The notes under the pieces: model-generated
Databases searched by the model: none
What the model saw: the letters and a program-made list of their open reading frames with translations, nothing else
Told to the model about the DNA's origin: nothing
DNA from: Pseudomonadota bacterium
Lineage (GTDB): Bacteria; Pseudomonadota; Gammaproteobacteria; Steroidobacterales; Woeseiaceae
DNA: 5,940 nt
Assembly (NCBI GenBank): GCA_022567775.1
Contig: JADFGH010000155.1
Coordinates: 1-5,940 of the forward strand
Direction of reading: 5' to 3'
Made by a program: the position numbers and the translations under genes
In this document: positions 4,012 through 5,940 of the stretch, piece by piece
Layout: the number at the start of each line of letters is the position of its first letter
How positions within the stretch are numbered: position 1 is the first letter of the stretch

Positions 4012-5940
4012 GGTCCCGGAGGGCTGGCGCCGCTATTTTCGCACGCTCGGTGGCGGGCAGGCCGAGGTTGCCCATGAACCGATCCGTCAGCGGCTGATTG
4101 AAAAGACCCGGATGGCGAGGACCAATGGCAAGGGCGTGGCGTCCGCTTCGGGAGGGGCCGTAGCCGCCGGCGAAAAGCAGGCCGCGGTTTCGCGACTGAT
4201 CCAGGTCTACAGTCTGCGAGGCCACCAGGTCGCAGACATCGATCCGCTTGGAATCATGGAACGGCACACGCCCGGTGTCCTGAAACTCGACTACCTCGGG
4301 TTGACTCAGTCTGACATGGACACAGAGTTCTTTACGGGGGGTCTTGCCGGTACTGGCAGCCGCCGCATGAAACTCCGTGACATCCTGGATCTCCTGCGGA
4401 AAATTTACTGCGGCACGACAGGCGCGGAGTTCGCGCATGTATCAAGGGCGCGGGAGCGCCTCTGGCTGCGTAAGCATTTTGAACAGGGCATCCTCGGCGG
4501 TTTTCCCGACGCAGATCGATTGTGGTTGCTTGAGCAATTGATCGCGGCAGAAGGGATTGAGCGCTACCTGCATACGCGTTTTGTCGGCCAGAAGCGATTT
4601 TCCCTCGAGGGCGGAGAAAGCCTCATACCGATGCTGGCGGACCTTATCCAGCGAGGCGGAATGTCCGGAGTGAAAGAACTCGTCATCGGCATGGCACACC
4701 GCGGTCGCATCAACGTGCTGGTTAATGTCCTGGGCAAATCGCCTGAAGAACTCTTCGAGGAATTCGAGGGCAACGTCGATCCCGCCGACATGCAAGGATC
4801 GGGCGACGTGAAGTATCACAAGGGATTCTCGGCCGACATGCAAACTCCGGGCGGCCAGGTACACATCGCCCTGGCATTCAATCCGTCACATCTCGAGATC
4901 GTTAATCCTGTGGTTGAAGGATCGGTGCGTGCACGTCAGCAGCGTAGAGGGGACCTGGAACGGCAGGAAGTATTGCCGGTCCTGATCCACGGGGATGCCG
5001 CATTTTCAGCGCAAGGTGTCGTGACAGAGACATTTCAGATGTCACAGACCAACGGCTTCCGCACCGGCGGTACGATTCATATCGTCGTTAACAATCAGAT
5101 CGGCTTTACCACCAGCAGGCTGCAGGATGCGCGCTCGACGCCGTATTGCAGCGACGTGGCGAAAATGATCGAAGCGCCGATCTTCCACGTGAACGGGGAC
5201 GACCCGGAAGCGGCGTTGTTTGTGACCCGCCTGGCGCTGCAGTACCGGCAGAAATTCAGGAAAGATGTGGTGATCGACCTGGTTTGCTATCGCCGTCACG
5301 GCCACAACGAGGCCGACGAGCCGGCTGCGACGCAACCCGTGATGTATGCACGAATCAAGAAACACAAGACCACCAAGTCGCTTTATGCAGATCGCCTGAT
5401 CGCCGCCGGCGTGGTCAAGGCGGCAGCTGTGTCGGCCATGCAGGACGGCTACCGCGATCGGCTCGATCGCGGAGAGCCGGTGCCGAAATCGACGCTTGGC
5501 ATGATCGGCAATGAATTCACCGTGGATTGGCGCCCTTACCTCAATGCCGACTGGAAAGAGGAGGTGGATACGACACTTAGCCCGGGCAAAGTCGCCGCGC
5601 TTTCGAAAAAAATCACTGAATTGCCGCCGGGCTTTGTACTGCACGGCCGGGTGCAGCGCGTCATTTCTGATCGTATAAAGATGGCCGCCGGCGCGATCCA
5701 GATGGATTGGGGCTTCGCCGAGACGATGGCATATGCCGGCCTTATCGATGAGGGCATTGACTGCCGCGTGGTCGGACAGGACAGCGGACGCGGCACGTTC
5801 TTCCATCGGCACGCGGTACTGCATAACCAGGTAAACGGTCAGGAATATATTCCGCTGCAGTCGATCTCCACAAAAACCAATGCGTTCCGGATCATCGATT
5901 CGCTGTTGTCCGAGGAAGCTGTCATGGCCTTCGAGTACGG
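3908..5940 (+). CDS. sucA: 2-oxoglutarate dehydrogenase E1 component (N-terminal 677 residues)
   Basis: SucA is the thiamine diphosphate-dependent decarboxylase of the 2-oxoglutarate dehydrogenase complex, a TCA-cycle step producing succinyl-CoA with SucB and Lpd in the cytoplasm. The frame is unbroken from the ATG and runs off the right edge; about 72% of the roughly 930-residue family length is visible. Residues 8-45 are the conserved N-terminal segment (AMYETYIRNPDSVPEGWRRYF) linked to E2 binding. The cofactor domain follows: M262-AHRGR with His264, G299-DVKYH with His304 (equivalents of the E. coli active-site histidines), the ThDP/Mg2+ motif G362-DAAFSAQG to N395-NQIGF, and H464-GHNEADEP. 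The transketolase-like pyrimidine-binding domain begins near residue 595 and includes G623-QDSGRGTFFHRH. The ATG fits the usual N-terminus, although its ribosome binding site is weak (CGGA about 13 bases away). Upstream is a terminator rather than sdhB, so the E. coli sdhCDAB-sucAB order is not kept on this side. Confidence 0.97.
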   Translation, partial: MSNSLQDQYASSPLYGGNAPAVEAMYETYIRNPDSVPEGWRRYFRTLGGGQAEVAHEPIRQRLIEKTRMARTNGKGVASASGGAVAAGEKQAAVSRLIQVYSLRGHQVADIDPLGIMERHTPGVLKLDYLGLTQSDMDTEFFTGGLAGTGSRRMKLRDILDLLRKIYCGTTGAEFAHVSRARERLWLRKHFEQGILGGFPDADRLWLLEQLIAAEGIERYLHTRFVGQKRFSLEGGESLIPMLADLIQRGGMSGVKELVIGMAHRGRINVLVNVLGKSPEELFEEFEGNVDPADMQGSGDVKYHKGFSADMQTPGGQVHIALAFNPSHLEIVNPVVEGSVRARQQRRGDLERQEVLPVLIHGDAAFSAQGVVTETFQMSQTNGFRTGGTIHIVVNNQIGFTTSRLQDARSTPYCSDVAKMIEAPIFHVNGDDPEAALFVTRLALQYRQKFRKDVVIDLVCYRRHGHNEADEPAATQPVMYARIKKHKTTKSLYADRLIAAGVVKAAAVSAMQDGYRDRLDRGEPVPKSTLGMIGNEFTVDWRPYLNADWKEEVDTTLSPGKVAALSKKITELPPGFVLHGRVQRVISDRIKMAAGAIQMDWGFAETMAYAGLIDEGIDCRVVGQDSGRGTFFHRHAVLHNQVNGQEYIPLQSISTKTNAFRIIDSLLSEEAVMAFEY

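Noticed and set aside
5042..5824. A 260-residue open frame on the minus strand
   Set aside because: It is wholly antisense to conserved sucA sequence and has the His/Arg-rich composition of a shadow frame.

Overview
The window looks like a stretch of an aerobic gammaproteobacterial chromosome. The evidence is a conserved 2-oxoglutarate dehydrogenase E1 (sucA) of the E. coli-like type, an AlkB alkane hydroxylase of the Pseudomonas type, a DUF5658 membrane protein, an outer membrane protein with a terminal phenylalanine, and a pair of GTAGGAGC-type REP sequences like those of Pseudomonas and Xanthomonas. I cannot name a genus. The sequence shows no phage genes, transposase gene, CRISPR array, rRNA or tRNA.

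Layout, left to right. (1) Bases 2-676, plus strand: the C-terminal half of a DAO-family FAD-dependent oxidoreductase whose start lies outside the window. (2) 687-1367, minus strand: a 226-residue exported outer membrane beta-barrel protein, convergent with gene 1 and only 10 bases away from it. (3) 1570-1731 and 1734-2939, minus strand: a two-gene operon, alkB followed after 2 bases by a 53-residue rubredoxin gene. (4) 2940-3213: a divergent regulatory region with two GC-rich hairpins on the alkB side and an AT-rich promoter-like stretch on the other. (5) 3214-3684, plus strand: a DUF5658 membrane protein starting at TTG. (6) 3685-3907: an intergenic region with an 18-base perfect palindrome, an inverted pair of REP sequences and a rho-independent terminator. 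(7) 3908 to the window end, plus strand: the first 677 complete codons of sucA.

The functional core is alkane oxidation. AlkB hydroxylates the terminal carbon of n-alkanes in the inner membrane, using electrons passed by a rubredoxin. No rubredoxin reductase, alcohol dehydrogenase or regulator is encoded in this window. The linked rubredoxin carries the extra residue after its second cysteine pair that marks the AlkG1 type. That type is reported not to support AlkB, so the real electron donor may be encoded elsewhere. Alkane carbon enters the TCA cycle as acetyl-CoA, but sucA is separated from alkB by a terminator and a gene on the other strand, so I read their proximity as incidental. I found no clearly new multi-gene system. 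The points worth checking are the rubredoxin type, a glycine at the AlkB chain-length position, the alkB leader hairpins, and the repeats around the sucA start.
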